64,000 nucleotides of DNA from Pseudosulfitobacter sp. DSM 107133 (GCF_022788695.1 NZ_CP085154.1:992001-1056000), one strand, 5' to 3'; shown: positions 26,485 to 35,951, counted from the first letter of the stretch. The notes: generated by a model not told the origin, from the sequence alone. Numbers and translations are program-made.

Positions 26485-27627
26485 CTAGCGCCGTGGCGGC
26501 TTGCCTGATTTCGGATCACGCGCGGGGCGCGCACCTGCGGGGCCACCGCGTGCGGGGCGCGTACCACCCGGCTTGCCAGCCGCAGGTTTGCCGCTGCTGA
26601 ATGTCTTGCCGCTGCCCGCAGGCTTGCCAGCGCCAAAGCTCCGGCCACTGCCCGCAGGTTTGGCCCCGCCCGTGCGCCCGGTCTCGGACCGCTCCGACCT
26701 GTCGGCACCGGCTTTGCCCGCGCCGGGCTTGCCGCCCGCGCTAAAGGTTCTGCCCGCAGGCTTGCCGCCCGCGAATTTGCCACCACCCGACCGCGCACCT
26801 GCCGGTGCACCGGGGCGCTGGCCGGATGTTTTCGGCCCGCTGGGGCGTTTGACGGTGGGTTTTTTCACGGCGGTGCCGGTGGGTGCCACCTCCAGCGCCT
26901 CAAGCCCCAACTGGTCGCGCAGGATCTTGCGGCGCACTTCTTCCACCGCACCCGGTTTCAGATCGCCCAACTGGAAGGGGCCATAGCTGACGCGGATCAG
27001 ACGGTTCACGCTCAGCCCGACTTCTTCCATCGCACGCCTGATCTCGCGGTTCTTGCCCTCGCGCAGACCCACGGTCAGCCAGGCGTTCGCGCCTTGCTGG
27101 CGGTCCAGTGTCACCTGCATCGGCTGGAATCGCTCGCCATCGGCGGTGATGCCGTCGCGCAGCGGGGCAAATGTGTCTTCGGTGGGCCGACCGTTGACCC
27201 GCACGCGGTAGCGCCGCAGCCAGCCGGTCGACGGCAATTCCAGCTTACGCTTGATCCCGCCGTCATTGGTCAGCAACAGCAACCCTTCCGAGTTGATGTC
27301 CAGCCGCCCGACACTCATCACGCGGGGCATATCCTCTGGCAGGTCCTCGAAAATGGTCTTGCGGCCCTTTTCGTCGGCATCCGTCGCCACCAGCCCCACG
27401 GGCTTGTGATACAGCCACAGCCGTTCGTGTTCCGGCTCGGCCACCGGCTTGCCGTCCACCACGATCATGTCGCCGGGGGTGACGTTCAGCGCGGGGCTGT
27501 CGATCTTGACGCCGTTGACGGTGACCCGTCCGGCTTCGATCATGCGTTCTGCCTCGCGGCGGCTGGCGACGCCTGCGCGGCTGAGGACTTTGGCGATGCG
27601 GTCGCCCTGGGGTGTGTCTGTGCTCAT
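26485..27627 (-). CDS. 23S rRNA pseudouridine synthase, RluB-type, with long basic tail
   Basis: This 380-aa protein has an S4 RNA-binding domain ([26 protein letters not shown], about 8-65) and the pseudouridine synthase core with catalytic Asp in [17 protein letters not shown]. The last 130 or so residues are low complexity (Gly, Ala, Lys, Arg, Pro, Ser; repeats of GKPAG) and probably bind RNA nonspecifically. It modifies the 23S rRNA near U2605 in the RluB subfamily. The ATG at 27639 is an alternative start. It is divergent from tadA. Confidence 0.9.
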   Translation of the reverse strand: MSTDTPQGDRIAKVLSRAGVASRREAERMIEAGRVTVNGVKIDSPALNVTPGDMIVVDGKPVAEPEHERLWLYHKPVGLVATDADEKGRKTIFEDLPEDMPRVMSVGRLDINSEGLLLLTNDGGIKRKLELPSTGWLRRYRVRVNGRPTEDTFAPLRDGITADGERFQPMQVTLDRQQGANAWLTVGLREGKNREIRRAMEEVGLSVNRLIRVSYGPFQLGDLKPGAVEEVRRKILRDQLGLEALEVAPTGTAVKKPTVKRPSGPKTSGQRPGAPAGARSGGGKFAGGKPAGRTFSAGGKPGAGKAGADRSERSETGRTGGAKPAGSGRSFGAGKPAGSGKTFSSGKPAAGKPGGTRPARGGPAGARPARDPKSGKPPRR

Positions 27628-27690
27628 GTCACGCGGCATAGAGCAATTCGCGACCTTGCGAAAGCGTCCCTTATCGGGCCATGTGAGGTC

Positions 27691-28140
27691 ATGAGTTTTC
27701 GCAGCTTCATGGATCAGGCCCTGGATGCCGCCACCGCCGCCGCCGCGCGGGGCGAGGTGCCTGTGGGCGCTGTGATCGTGGACCCCGCGGGGCAGGTGGT
27801 GGCCGTGGCAGGCAACCGCACCCGCGAAATGTGCGACCCAACGGGGCACGCCGAAATTCTGGCGATCCGCGAAGCCTGCGCTGCGGCCGGTTCGGAACGG
27901 CTGGTGGGCCATGACCTCTATGTCACGCTGGAGCCCTGCGCCATGTGCGCCGCCGCCATCGCCGCCGCGCGCATCGGGCGGCTGTATTATGGCGCATCCG
28001 ACCCCAAGTCGGGCGGGGTGGCCCAAGGGGCGCGGGTGTTCAGCCATCCGCAAAGCCACCACGCCCCAGAAGTTTACGACGGCATCGCCGCGACCGAAGC
28101 CGAGGCGATGCTCAAGGCGTTCTTTGCCGCGCGGCGCTAG
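27691..28140 (+). CDS. tadA: tRNA adenosine(34) deaminase
   Basis: The 149-aa protein carries the zinc-dependent deaminase signatures [11 protein letters not shown] (catalytic Glu) and PCAMC, full length for TadA. It makes inosine at the wobble position of tRNA-Arg(ACG). The ATG at 27691 has GTGAGG upstream; an in-frame open stretch extends far upstream but lies antisense over the pseudouridine synthase and is not credible. Tandem hairpins follow its stop. Confidence 0.96.
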   Translation: MSFRSFMDQALDAATAAAARGEVPVGAVIVDPAGQVVAVAGNRTREMCDPTGHAEILAIREACAAAGSERLVGHDLYVTLEPCAMCAAAIAAARIGRLYYGASDPKSGGVAQGARVFSHPQSHHAPEVYDGIAATEAEAMLKAFFAARR

Positions 28141-28448
28141 GTTTTGAATGTCTGCCGACGTTAGCTGGCTTTGGCAAAGCCAGAGGTGTTTTCGAAACAC
28201 AGGGCAGCGCCCGACCGCGGGTGGGCATCATGACGAAAGTGGGTGCCACTTAATGTCTATGCTTTGGCGTGTGAATGCAGAATCGCAATCCGGTGAAGAA
28301 GCGCCCGCCCATGGGGCGGTCGGGCGCTGCCCGGCGGCACTGTGTGCCTTGAATCCGGGCTTTGGTGGTTGAGGCTCGCGTGCGCTGCCCTGTGTGGAGC
28401 AACGATACGGACGGGGATAGCCCGCTTGGACATGCAGCAAATAGTCGC
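28141..28448. other. 308-nt non-coding stretch with hairpins downstream of tadA
   Basis: There are two adjacent perfect hairpins: CTGGCTTTG-G-CAAAGCCAG (28165-28183) and GTGTTT-TCG-AAACAC (28186-28200). A third, GCGCCCG/CGGGCGC (28301-28307 with 28321-28327), lies further on. None has a proper T-run. They may end the tadA transcript, or belong to a small structured RNA. No credible coding frame is present between tadA and the converging MBL-fold gene. Confidence 0.55.
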
Positions 28449-29141
28449 CTAGATCGTGATCGGCTCCAGCACCTGAGGTTCGATCACATTGGCGTTTGGC
28501 AACCCGTCCACCAGCGGCTTGGCGTCCTGCGCCAGCAGCGGGAAGGTGCGGTAATGCGCGGGAATCACGGTCGAGAAGTTGAAATACCGCTTGGCCGCAT
28601 AGGCCGCCGCCTTCATGTCCATGGTGAAGTGCCCGCCCGCCGACAGAATGCCCACGTCGGGTTTGTAATAATCGCCCATCCATTCCATGTCGGCCATGAT
28701 ATCGGTGTCGCCCGAGACATAGACGCATTTGCCTTCGCCCCGGATCATGAACCCGCATTCCTGCCCCATATATAGCGGCACGTCGCCGTCCATGATCGAC
28801 GAGGAATGTGACGCAGGCACCAGCGTGACCGAGACCTTGCCCAACTGGATCGTGCCGCCGCGGTTGAATGCACTGCCTTCAACGGCACCTCTGGACACCA
28901 GATAGCCGACCAGCTCGACAATGCCCGAAATCGGCACGCCACTGTCCTTGCTGTACGTTGCCACGTCCTGCGTGTGGTCGAAATGCCCGTGGGTTACCAG
29001 AATCTGCGTGGCCCCTTCGCAGGCGGCGCGTGCCTTGTCTGCGTCCAGCATCGGGTTGCCGGTCAGCCACGGGTCGATCAGCAGCACCTGATCCTCGATT
29101 TCGATGCGGAATGATCCGTGGCCCATCCAGATAATATTCAT
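28449..29141 (-). CDS. UPF0173-type metal-dependent hydrolase (metallo-beta-lactamase fold)
   Basis: The 230-aa protein begins MNIIWMGHGSFRIE and contains LIDPW, the metal motif THGHFDHTQD, SGDTDI and PAHYRTFPLL, all as in UPF0173 MBL-fold hydrolases. The ATG at 29141 has AAGGAG 8 nt upstream. It is a cytoplasmic, probably binuclear zinc enzyme; its substrate is unknown. It converges on the tadA side and faces away from gatC, with a repeat copy between. Confidence 0.92.
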   Translation of the reverse strand: MNIIWMGHGSFRIEIEDQVLLIDPWLTGNPMLDADKARAACEGATQILVTHGHFDHTQDVATYSKDSGVPISGIVELVGYLVSRGAVEGSAFNRGGTIQLGKVSVTLVPASHSSSIMDGDVPLYMGQECGFMIRGEGKCVYVSGDTDIMADMEWMGDYYKPDVGILSAGGHFTMDMKAAAYAAKRYFNFSTVIPAHYRTFPLLAQDAKPLVDGLPNANVIEPQVLEPITI

Positions 29142-29194
29142 GTTACGTCTCCTTTTGTTCCCGCCGATGGTAGCGCATGTGGCCGGATTGGGGA

Positions 29195-29227
29195 GCCTCC
29201 GGCGGGGATTTTTTTGAACCAGAGAAG
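29195..29227 (+). repeat. Dispersed intergenic repeat, partial copy 3
   Basis: GCCTCCGGCGGGG is followed by seven T and GAACCAGAGAAG. It is nearly identical to 17823-17853. It lies in the divergent gap between the MBL-fold gene and gatC. Confidence 0.7.
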
Positions 29228-29348
29228 GGAGCGCCCGCGTATTTTTGCAGCCACCATGTGCGTTGGGCGCATCCCGTTGCGGCGTGGCCCTTGCAGCGTG
29301 GCGGGCAGGGCGGTAAAGCCCTTGCCAAGCAGATGAAGGAGAGTTCCG

Positions 29349-29636
29349 ATGTCGATTGATACAAGCACGGCCGCCCGCGTGGCCAAGCTGGCCCGGATCA
29401 AGGTGGAAGAAGACGCGTTGCCCGCGCTGGCGGCAGAATTCAACACCATTCTCGGCTTCATCGAACAGCTGAACGAAGTGGATGTAGACGGCGTCGAGCC
29501 GATGACCTCGGTGACCCCGCAGCGCCTGACGCGCCGCGCGGACGTGGTGACCGATGGCGACGTGCAGGGCAAGGTTCTGGCCAATGCCCCCGATGCCCGC
29601 GAAGGATTTTTTGCCGTGCCGAAGGTGGTGGAATAA
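29349..29636 (+). CDS. gatC: Asp-tRNA(Asn)/Glu-tRNA(Gln) amidotransferase subunit C
   Basis: The 95-aa protein is full length for GatC, with the [18 protein letters not shown] helix and the C-terminal [14 protein letters not shown] motif. It stabilises the GatAB complex that amidates misacylated Glu-tRNA(Gln) and Asp-tRNA(Asn). AAGGAG precedes the ATG. Its TAA overlaps the gatA ATG by one base (TAATG). Confidence 0.96.
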   Translation: MSIDTSTAARVAKLARIKVEEDALPALAAEFNTILGFIEQLNEVDVDGVEPMTSVTPQRLTRRADVVTDGDVQGKVLANAPDAREGFFAVPKVVE

Positions 29637-31123
29637 TGACCGATCTGAACACATTGACGCTGGCCGATGCCCGCGATGCCCTGCGCCGCGGCGACACCAC
29701 GTCCAAGGAACTGACCGAGGCCTGCCTGAAGGCCATCGACGGGGCAGCGGCGCTGAACGCCTTTGTCCACCACACGCCCGAGATCGCGCTGGAGCGTGCC
29801 GCCGAAGCGGACAAGCGCATCGCCGCAGGCGACGCACCTGACATGTGCGGGTTGCCCATCGGCATCAAGGATCTGTTCTGCACCGAAGGCGTGCCCTCGC
29901 AGGCCGCCAGCCGCATTCTCGAAGGGTTCCTGCCGCAATACGAATCCACCATCACCGCGCAATTGAAATCCGCCGGAGCGGTGATGCTGGGCAAGCTGAA
30001 CATGGACGAATTCGCCATGGGCTCGTCCAATGAAACATCCGCCTATGGCAACGCGGTGAACCCGTGGCGGCGCGGCAATGACGACGCGCAGCTGACACCG
30101 GGTGGCTCGTCCGGCGGCTCGGCGGCTGCCGTGGCGGCGGACCTGTGCCTTGCCGCAACCGGCACCGACACCGGCGGGTCGATCCGCCAGCCTGCGGCCT
30201 TTACCGGCATCGTGGGGATCAAGCCGACCTACGGGCGTTGCTCGCGCTGGGGCGTCGTGGCCTTTGCCTCCTCGCTGGATCAGGCGGGACCGATGACCAA
30301 GACCGTGCGCGACAGCGCCATCATGCTGGGCGCGATGTGCGGCCACGACCCCAAGGACAGCACCAGCGCCAAGCTGCCCGTGCCGGATTTCGAGGCGGCG
30401 CTGACCGGCGACATTCGCGGCAAGAAAATCGGCATCCCGCGCGAATACCGCATGGACGGCATGCCCGAGGATATCGAAAAGCTGTGGGATGATGGCGCGG
30501 CCATGCTGCGCGATGCGGGTGCCGAGATTGTCGACATCTCGCTGCCGCACACCAAATACGCGCTGCCCGCCTATTATGTGATCGCCCCCGCCGAGGCCTC
30601 GTCGAACCTGGCGCGCTATGACGGCGTGCGCTTTGGCCACCGCGCCAAAATGGCCCCGGGCGACGGCATCACCGAAATGTACGAAAAGACCCGCGCCGAA
30701 GGGTTCGGTGCCGAGGTGCAGCGCCGTGTGATGGTGGGCACCTATGTGCTGTCCGCCGGATTCTACGACGCCTATTACAACCGTGCCCGTCGGGTGCGCA
30801 CGCTGATCAAGAAGGACTTTGAGGACGTGTTCGCCCAAGGGGTTGATGCGATCCTGACACCGGCCACGCCCTCGGCAGCTTTCGGACTGGGCGAGATGTC
30901 GGATGCCGATCCGGTGCAAATGTACCTGAACGACGTCTTTACCGTCACCGTCAACATGGCCGGCCTGCCGGGTGTTGCCGTGCCCACGGGTCTGGACAAG
31001 CAAGGTTTGCCGCTGGGTCTGCAACTGATCGGGCGGCCGTGGGAAGAGGCCGATTTGCTGTCTTCCGCCTATGTGCTCGAACAGGCCGCCGGATTTGTGG
31101 CAAAACCGGGCAAATGGTGGTAA
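29636..31123 (+). CDS. gatA: Asp-tRNA(Asn)/Glu-tRNA(Gln) amidotransferase subunit A
   Basis: The 495-aa amidase-signature protein supplies ammonia from glutamine. Visible are [14 protein letters not shown] (catalytic Lys), the Gly/Ser-rich stretch [13 protein letters not shown], and [12 protein letters not shown] with the nucleophilic and cis-Ser residues. It is co-translated with gatC. gatB is not in the following 3 kb, so it is encoded elsewhere. Confidence 0.97.
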   Translation: MTDLNTLTLADARDALRRGDTTSKELTEACLKAIDGAAALNAFVHHTPEIALERAAEADKRIAAGDAPDMCGLPIGIKDLFCTEGVPSQAASRILEGFLPQYESTITAQLKSAGAVMLGKLNMDEFAMGSSNETSAYGNAVNPWRRGNDDAQLTPGGSSGGSAAAVAADLCLAATGTDTGGSIRQPAAFTGIVGIKPTYGRCSRWGVVAFASSLDQAGPMTKTVRDSAIMLGAMCGHDPKDSTSAKLPVPDFEAALTGDIRGKKIGIPREYRMDGMPEDIEKLWDDGAAMLRDAGAEIVDISLPHTKYALPAYYVIAPAEASSNLARYDGVRFGHRAKMAPGDGITEMYEKTRAEGFGAEVQRRVMVGTYVLSAGFYDAYYNRARRVRTLIKKDFEDVFAQGVDAILTPATPSAAFGLGEMSDADPVQMYLNDVFTVTVNMAGLPGVAVPTGLDKQGLPLGLQLIGRPWEEADLLSSAYVLEQAAGFVAKPGKWW

Positions 31124-31172
31124 AAGTCCTCAAACAGTGGGCGCAGACCCACGCAATTGGGCAGAGAAGCGC

Positions 31173-31895
31173 ATGAAATATTTCCTGATGGCCGCAGCAC
31201 TCGGTGCTTTGGCAGCGTGCCAACCGGCAGTTCCCGATAGCGCCGCTGGCGTGGGCAATCCCGGACGGGGCGTGGGGTTTGACACCTATGCAACGCCCGT
31301 GCCGGCGGCGCCCGCCGTCTCCAGTCAGTCATTAGACGGTACATCTGTGCCAGCCGCCACTTCTGCCGCGGCAACCGGCAGCTTTGACCCTGACCTGCTC
31401 GCCGCCTCGCTTGACGCCGATGAAGCTGCGGCAGCTGCGAATTCGGGCCGTCCGGTGGTGAACGCCAGCCCGTCAAACCCCGCACCCGCGCCGGTCAGCA
31501 ATCCCGGTATCTCGGACGAGAACGACTTTGACGCCGTTGCGTCGCGCCAAACCATTGCCAGCGACAAGGCGCGCATCGCCCAGAACCGCGCGCAATACGA
31601 GGTCGTGCAACCCACGGCGCTGGCTGCGCGTGATGGCTCGGGCGGCCCCAACGTGGTCGAATACGCCCTGCAAACCAATCACGAACGCGGGTTCAAGGTG
31701 TACACGCGCCTTGGCCTTGGTGGTCAGGCGAAAATGGCCCGCAATTGTGCGAAATACCCCAATAGCGACGAAGCGCAGGCTGACTTTCTGGAACGTGGCG
31801 GCCCGAATCGTGACCGCATGGGCCTTGACCCCGATGGTGACGGCTATGCCTGCGACTGGGATCCCACCCCCTTCCGGCGCGCCGTTCAGGGCTGA
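31173..31895 (+). CDS. Lipoprotein with C-terminal Excalibur-like calcium-binding domain
   Basis: The 240-aa protein starts MKYFLMAAALGALAAC, a lipoprotein signal with lipobox Cys at 16. A low-complexity Ala/Pro/Ser linker follows, then about 110 residues ending NCAKYPNSDEAQADFLERGG...LDPDGDGYACDWDP. That ending matches the Excalibur pattern (DxDxDGxxC with paired Cys). It is likely a cell-envelope protein; the family is linked to extracellular nucleases and surface proteins, but no catalytic domain is seen. The amidase gene begins 10 nt downstream. Confidence 0.82.
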   Translation: MKYFLMAAALGALAACQPAVPDSAAGVGNPGRGVGFDTYATPVPAAPAVSSQSLDGTSVPAATSAAATGSFDPDLLAASLDADEAAAAANSGRPVVNASPSNPAPAPVSNPGISDENDFDAVASRQTIASDKARIAQNRAQYEVVQPTALAARDGSGGPNVVEYALQTNHERGFKVYTRLGLGGQAKMARNCAKYPNSDEAQADFLERGGPNRDRMGLDPDGDGYACDWDPTPFRRAVQG

Positions 31896-31905
31896 CGCGT
31901 AACGC

Positions 31906-32562
31906 ATGCAGATCCGCAGCCGCCCGTCCCCCAATTGCGGTCCCCGCAGGGACGGGCTGGTGCCCGAGCTGGTGGTGATCCACTTTACCGCGATGCACAG
32001 CGCCGATGCGGCGCTGGAACGCCTGTGCGATCCGCAATACGAGGTGTCCGCCCACTACCTGATCGCTGACGATGGCAGCGTGATCCAACTGGTGCCCGAA
32101 GAAATGCGCGCATGGCATGCAGGGGCAGGTCATTGGGCGGGGCGCGACGACGTCAATTCGCGCTCGATCGGGATCGAACTGGACAACGACGGCCAGCGCC
32201 CCTTTGCCGAGGCGCAGATGCAAAGCCTTGAGATCCTGTTGCGTGGCATTCTCACGCGCTGGTCAATTCCGCCCAAGGGCGTCATCGGCCACTCTGACAT
32301 GGCCCCCGATCGCAAATTCGACCCCGGCCCGCATTTCGACTGGCCCCGGCTCGAGGCCGCAGGCCTTGCCGCCCCGCGCGGCACTGGCACAGGCCCAAAC
32401 GAACCACACCCCGACAGCTTTCGTGCCGCCGCCCGCGCCGCAGGTTACACCGCTGATGTCACCGACGCCGCACTGCTGAACGCCGTGCGCCTGCGCTACC
32501 GCCCCCATGCCACTGGCCCGTTGTCAGCGGAAGACTACGCCCCCCTTCATCTTGCCAAATAA
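31906..32562 (+). CDS. N-acetylmuramoyl-L-alanine amidase (AmpD/amidase_2 family)
   Basis: This 218-aa protein has the amidase_2 zinc fold. It contains VIHFTAMHSADAAL (His ligand), HAGAGHWAGRDDVNSRSIGIELDN, and VIGHSDMAPDRKFDPGPHFDW with the second His and Asp. It cuts the lactyl-peptide bond of muropeptides and, with no signal peptide, should act in the cytosol on recycled anhydromuropeptides as AmpD does. Its last codons and stop lie inside an inverted copy of the dispersed repeat, so the C-terminal tail is repeat-encoded. Confidence 0.9.
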   Translation: MQIRSRPSPNCGPRRDGLVPELVVIHFTAMHSADAALERLCDPQYEVSAHYLIADDGSVIQLVPEEMRAWHAGAGHWAGRDDVNSRSIGIELDNDGQRPFAEAQMQSLEILLRGILTRWSIPPKGVIGHSDMAPDRKFDPGPHFDWPRLEAAGLAAPRGTGTGPNEPHPDSFRAAARAAGYTADVTDAALLNAVRLRYRPHATGPLSAEDYAPLHLAK

Positions 32563-32576
32563 ACTCCCCCCGGAGG
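32545..32576 (-). repeat. Dispersed intergenic repeat, inverted copy 4, overlapping amidase stop
   Basis: On the minus strand this reads CCTCCGGGGGGAGTTTATTTGG then CAAGATGAAG, matching the C-rich box, T-run and purine tail of copy 1 (2240). It overlaps the last six codons of the amidase, and its AAATAA gives the stop. It lies 67 nt before rnpB. Confidence 0.6.
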
Positions 32577-32643
32577 GCCGATCTGCCGCCAATCGCCCAA
32601 GCCCCCATTGACGCGCCCCTGCGCATCCGTCTAAGCCGCACCT

Positions 32644-33051
32644 GCGCGGAAGGCTGGATGGCCGCGGGGGCAGGGGCAACCTTGCGTCCGAGGAAAGTCC
32701 GGACTCCACAAAGACACGGTGCCGGGTAACGCCCGGCGGGGGCAACCTCAGGGAAAGCGCCACAGAGAACAGACCGCCTTTATGCGGATCGGGCAACCGA
32801 CATCACATAGGGGTAAGGGTGAAACGGTGGAGTAAGAGACCACCGCGGGACGGGCAACCGGACCGGCACGGCAAGCCCCACCGGGAGCAATGCCAAATAG
32901 GGACCGCGTGTGGCGCAAGCCGCAGGGCTGCTTTGGCCCGAGCAGGTCCGGGTTGGCAGCTAGAGGCGCAGGGGTAACTCTGTGCCAAGATGAATGGCCA
33001 TCCACGGGGGGCAACCCCCTGGACAAAATCCGGCTTACAGGCCTTCCGCGC
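32644..33051 (+). ncRNA. rnpB: RNase P RNA (M1-like, alphaproteobacterial type A)
   Basis: The 408-nt RNA is bounded by the P1 helix: GCGCGGAAGGC at 32644-32654 pairs exactly with GCCTTCCGCGC at 33041-33051. Inside are the universal GAGGAAAGTCCGGACTCC core (32690-32707), GGGGGCAACC loops and the AGA-rich ACAGAG region. It is the catalytic RNA that processes tRNA 5' ends. A small GCGGC-AA-GCCGC stem follows at 33084-33095. Confidence 0.96.
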
Positions 33052-33221
33052 AATTGGCCCTTCCCACGCATCTGCATCTTTATGCGGCAAGCCGCTTGAA
33101 ATAAGCATCCCGCCCGATCGCCATGCGCCGTGCTGCCCGAATAAAAGCCCACGCGCCGAAAGCCGTGTTAGCATCCTCTTGAATCACTCTGTTTTCTCTG
33201 GGGAAACGAAAGGCTGCCTAA

Positions 33222-34484
33222 ATGAAAGTTGTCGTAATGGGTGCGGGCGTCATTGGCGTCACCACCGCGTATTATCTGGCCAAGCAAGGCGCCGAGGTGG
33301 TGGTCATCGACCGCCAGATCGGGCCCGGGCTGGAAACCAGCTATGCCAACGCGGGCGAGCTGAGCTATGGCATGACCTCGCCCTGGGCTGCTCCGGGCAT
33401 CCCCATGAAAGCGGTCAAATGGATGTTCATGAAGCGCCGCCCGCTGTTCATCTGGCCGCTGATCAGCCCGACCATGTGGAAATGGTGCATCGACATGGTG
33501 CGCAATTGCAACGACGAAAGCTATCGCATCAACAAGGGGCGCATGGTGCGGGTGTCGAACTATTCGCGCGACGTGATGCCCGAGCTGATTGCCGAGACAG
33601 GCATCGCTTACGATGGCCGCGAGCAGGGCACCTTGCAGCTGTTCCGCACCGCCAAGCAGATGAAGGGATCAAAGGCCGATCAGGAGATTCTGGCCGAATA
33701 TGATTCCCCCTACGAGGTTCTGGGCCGCGACGCCTGTATCGCCGTCGAACCGGCGCTGGCCGAGGTGCGCAATAAATTCGTGGGCGGCTTGCGCCTGACC
33801 GCGGACCGCACGGGCGATTGCCGCATGTTCACCATCGCCCTGGCCGAAAAATGCGCGGAGATGGGGGTCGAGTTCCAATACGGCCAGGCGATCAAATCCA
33901 TCGCCGTCGAGGACGGCAAGATCGCAGGCGTCGACACAGAGATCGCGGGCCGTATCACCGCTGATGCTTACGTCTGCGCCATGGGCAGCTATGCGGTGAA
34001 CGTCCTGAACCCCATCGGGGTGCGGTTGCCCGTCTATCCGGTCAAGGGGTATTCGGTCACCGTGCCGGTCACCGACGATGCCTTTGCCCCGCAGTCGACG
34101 ATCATGGACGAAACGCACAAGGTCGCCATCACCCGTCTGGGCGACCGCATCCGCGTGGCAGGGACTGCCGAAATTGCAGGCTATTCCAACCGCTTGGGGC
34201 CACATGCCACGGATACGGTGAAACACGTCATTGGGGATCTCTTCCCCAAGGGCGGCGATATTTCCCGCGCCGAGGGCTGGACCGGCCTGCGCCCCATGAC
34301 CCCCGACGGCACGCCCGTGCTGGGGCCGACCAAATACGAAAACCTCTTCGTGAACACCGGTCACGGCACGCTGGGCTGGACCATGGCCTGCGGCTCGGGC
34401 AGGGCGGTGGCCGACGTGGTCATGGGCAAGACACCCGAGATTTCCTTTGACGGTCTGACAGCCGCCAGATTTGCCGGAAACTAG
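33222..34484 (+). CDS. dadA: D-amino acid dehydrogenase
   Basis: This 420-aa FAD enzyme starts with the dinucleotide motif VVMGAGVIGVTTAYYLAKQG and ends with the DadA pattern GWTGLRPMTPDGTPVLGPT and NTGHGTLGWTMACGSGR. It oxidises D-amino acids, chiefly D-alanine, to 2-oxo acids and passes electrons to the respiratory chain. The GAAAGG site lies just upstream. It follows the RNase P RNA by 170 nt and is probably monocistronic. Confidence 0.95.
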   Translation: MKVVVMGAGVIGVTTAYYLAKQGAEVVVIDRQIGPGLETSYANAGELSYGMTSPWAAPGIPMKAVKWMFMKRRPLFIWPLISPTMWKWCIDMVRNCNDESYRINKGRMVRVSNYSRDVMPELIAETGIAYDGREQGTLQLFRTAKQMKGSKADQEILAEYDSPYEVLGRDACIAVEPALAEVRNKFVGGLRLTADRTGDCRMFTIALAEKCAEMGVEFQYGQAIKSIAVEDGKIAGVDTEIAGRITADAYVCAMGSYAVNVLNPIGVRLPVYPVKGYSVTVPVTDDAFAPQSTIMDETHKVAITRLGDRIRVAGTAEIAGYSNRLGPHATDTVKHVIGDLFPKGGDISRAEGWTGLRPMTPDGTPVLGPTKYENLFVNTGHGTLGWTMACGSGRAVADVVMGKTPEISFDGLTAARFAGN

Positions 34485-34634
34485 GTCGCAATCTTGTGGT
34501 CTCAGCACCGTATTCCCGTTGTGTCGCCCGATGTGACAGGATAGATGACGCGAGCGCACGCGGCCTGCAAATCTACGGTACCGGCCTCGCGCGCAGAACT
34601 TGCTGCAATTCCGGCCTGCGTGCCTCTTTTGCGG

Positions 34635-34662
34635 TTGACTCACCCCGCGATCTGCTTAGAAG
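34635..34662 (+). promoter_or_regulatory. Candidate sigma-70 promoter for rpmG
   Basis: TTGACT (34635-34640) is followed 16 nt later by TAGAAG (34657-34662). Both are near consensus for the alphaproteobacterial housekeeping sigma factor and lie 60 nt upstream of the L33 ATG. The -10 is weak, so this is a tentative call. The rest of 34485-34722 shows nothing else clear. Confidence 0.4.
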
Positions 34663-34722
34663 GCGGGGTTCAGGATTTACGCGCCCGCCTACCGAGGCCA
34701 CCGGCGCAGCAGGAGAAGAGAC

Positions 34723-34890
34723 ATGGCGAAGCCAACCACGATCAAGATCCGTCTGAACTCGTCCGCGGGCACAGGCCACTTCTACGTGACAAAGAAAAAC
34801 GCACGCACGATGACCGAAAAAATGTCGGTCCGTAAATACGACCCCGTTGCGCGCAAGCACGTTGAATACAAAGAAGGCAAGATCAAGTAA
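34723..34890 (+). CDS. rpmG: 50S ribosomal protein L33
   Basis: The 55-aa protein [18 protein letters not shown]...[10 protein letters not shown]...[18 protein letters not shown] is the Cys-free, zinc-independent form of L33 seen in alphaproteobacteria. The ribosome site AGGAG is 11 nt upstream. It is a basic 50S subunit protein near the E site. A strong intrinsic terminator follows. Confidence 0.97.
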   Translation: MAKPTTIKIRLNSSAGTGHFYVTKKNARTMTEKMSVRKYDPVARKHVEYKEGKIK

Positions 34891-34916
34891 GATCGCTTTC
34901 AGATTTCAATACGCTG

Positions 34917-34943
34917 GGCCGCGCCGCAAGGACGCGGCCTTTT
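34917..34943 (+). terminator. Intrinsic terminator of rpmG
   Basis: GGCCGCG (34917-34923) pairs with CGCGGCC (34933-34939) around a 9-nt loop, and TTTT follows at once (34940-34943). It is 26 nt past the rpmG stop. Confidence 0.9.
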
Positions 34944-35024
34944 GCGTTTCTACCCCCCCTTGCATCACAGGCACGGTCCCCATCCCCCCGCAGGCGTTCC
35001 CACGCGCCCGAAAGGAGACCGACC

Positions 35025-35507
35025 ATGTTCATACGTCCCGCCACAGCCGCAGACAGCGACGCTGTAAGTGCGCTTCTGGCGCGCAGCTACCCGCTTCTGC
35101 TGGCCCGCGACTACGCGCCAGACGAGCTTGCCCCGGCCTTGCCGATGATGACCCGCGCACGGCCCGAATTGCTGGCCTGTGGCACATATTATGTCGTCGA
35201 GCATTGCGATGCCGTGATCGGGGCGGGGGGCTGGACGCGCGACGCCACCGACCCGACGCTGGGCCACATCCGCCATCTGGTGACCGACCCGCGCGAGTTG
35301 CGCGCAGGCGTGGCCACATGGCTGATGCACCACAGCTTTGACGCCGCCCGTGCTGCGGGGGTGCGGCGCATGGAATGCTGGTCGACCCGCACCGCCGAGC
35401 GGTTTTATCAGGCTGTGGGCTTCCGCACTTTGGGGCCGCTGGATGTGCGCATGGGCGATCAGGTCAGCTTTCCCGCCATCCGCATGGAACGGGCGCTGGA
35501 GGCCTAG
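35025..35507 (+). CDS. GNAT family N-acetyltransferase
   Basis: This 160-aa single-domain protein shows IRPATAADSDAV at the start, VTDPRELRAGVATWLMHHSFDAARAAGVRRME (acetyl-CoA binding region, with the pyrophosphate loop reduced) and FYQAVGFRTLG near the end. The acceptor substrate is unknown. AAGGAG precedes the ATG. It converges on the DUF1272 gene and overlaps its stop by 4 nt. Confidence 0.88.
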   Translation: MFIRPATAADSDAVSALLARSYPLLLARDYAPDELAPALPMMTRARPELLACGTYYVVEHCDAVIGAGGWTRDATDPTLGHIRHLVTDPRELRAGVATWLMHHSFDAARAAGVRRMECWSTRTAERFYQAVGFRTLGPLDVRMGDQVSFPAIRMERALEA

Positions 35508-35812
35508 CGTTCGGCTGGCGGCACATCGCGCAGCTTGGCCGACAGGGACGTCACTGCGTCAGGCGGATGGTTCATGGTCCGTCGCTTGGTGCCTGCCGGA
35601 TGGTTGCCCAGTCCCGTGCCAGCGCGAAGCGCGCCCTTTGGCCGGATCGGACGCGGCACGAAGCCTCCGCCGCAGTTGGGGCAGACGTTGTGCAGATGCG
35701 TCTCGACGCAATCGGCGCAAAAAGTGCATTCATAGCTACAGATGCGCGCGTTTTCCGCCTCGGGCGGCAGGTCCACATCACACATCTCGCAGTTGGGGCG
35801 CAGTTCCAGCAT
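35504..35812 (-). CDS. DUF1272 zinc-ribbon protein
   Basis: The 102-aa protein begins MLELRPNCEMCDVDLP and holds eight cysteines in CxxC pairs (CEMC, CSYECTFCADC, CPNCGGG) within the first 50 residues, the DUF1272 zinc-binding pattern. The rest is short and basic. The function is unknown; it looks like a small metal-binding adaptor. Confidence 0.9.
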   Translation of the reverse strand: MLELRPNCEMCDVDLPPEAENARICSYECTFCADCVETHLHNVCPNCGGGFVPRPIRPKGALRAGTGLGNHPAGTKRRTMNHPPDAVTSLSAKLRDVPPAER

Positions 35813-35891
35813 TGTCGTTCTCCTGTCTATGCCGCACCGTCATCAATGATTGGAACCGGGTCAAGTTTTGCCTGCGACCATCGGCGCGGAC

Positions 35892-35925
35892 AAAGAAAAA
35901 GGGCCGGTCCTGCGACCAGCCCTTT
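35892..35925 (-). terminator. Intrinsic terminator of the Bax-inhibitor-1 gene
   Basis: On the minus strand AAGGGC-T-GGTC pairs with GACC-G-GCCCTT around a GCAG loop, and TTTTTC follows. The stem lies 27 nt beyond the gene stop and no other minus-strand gene is close. Confidence 0.88.
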
Positions 35926-35951
35926 CAAAAGAGGTTCTGTTGGAAAGCGCG

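Noticed and set aside
27094-27690. Upstream extension of tadA
   Set aside because: It lies antisense to the pseudouridine synthase and would precede a standard TadA N-terminus.
33084-33095. Small stem after rnpB as an intrinsic terminator
   Set aside because: Five base pairs with a 2-nt loop and no T-run; too weak to call.
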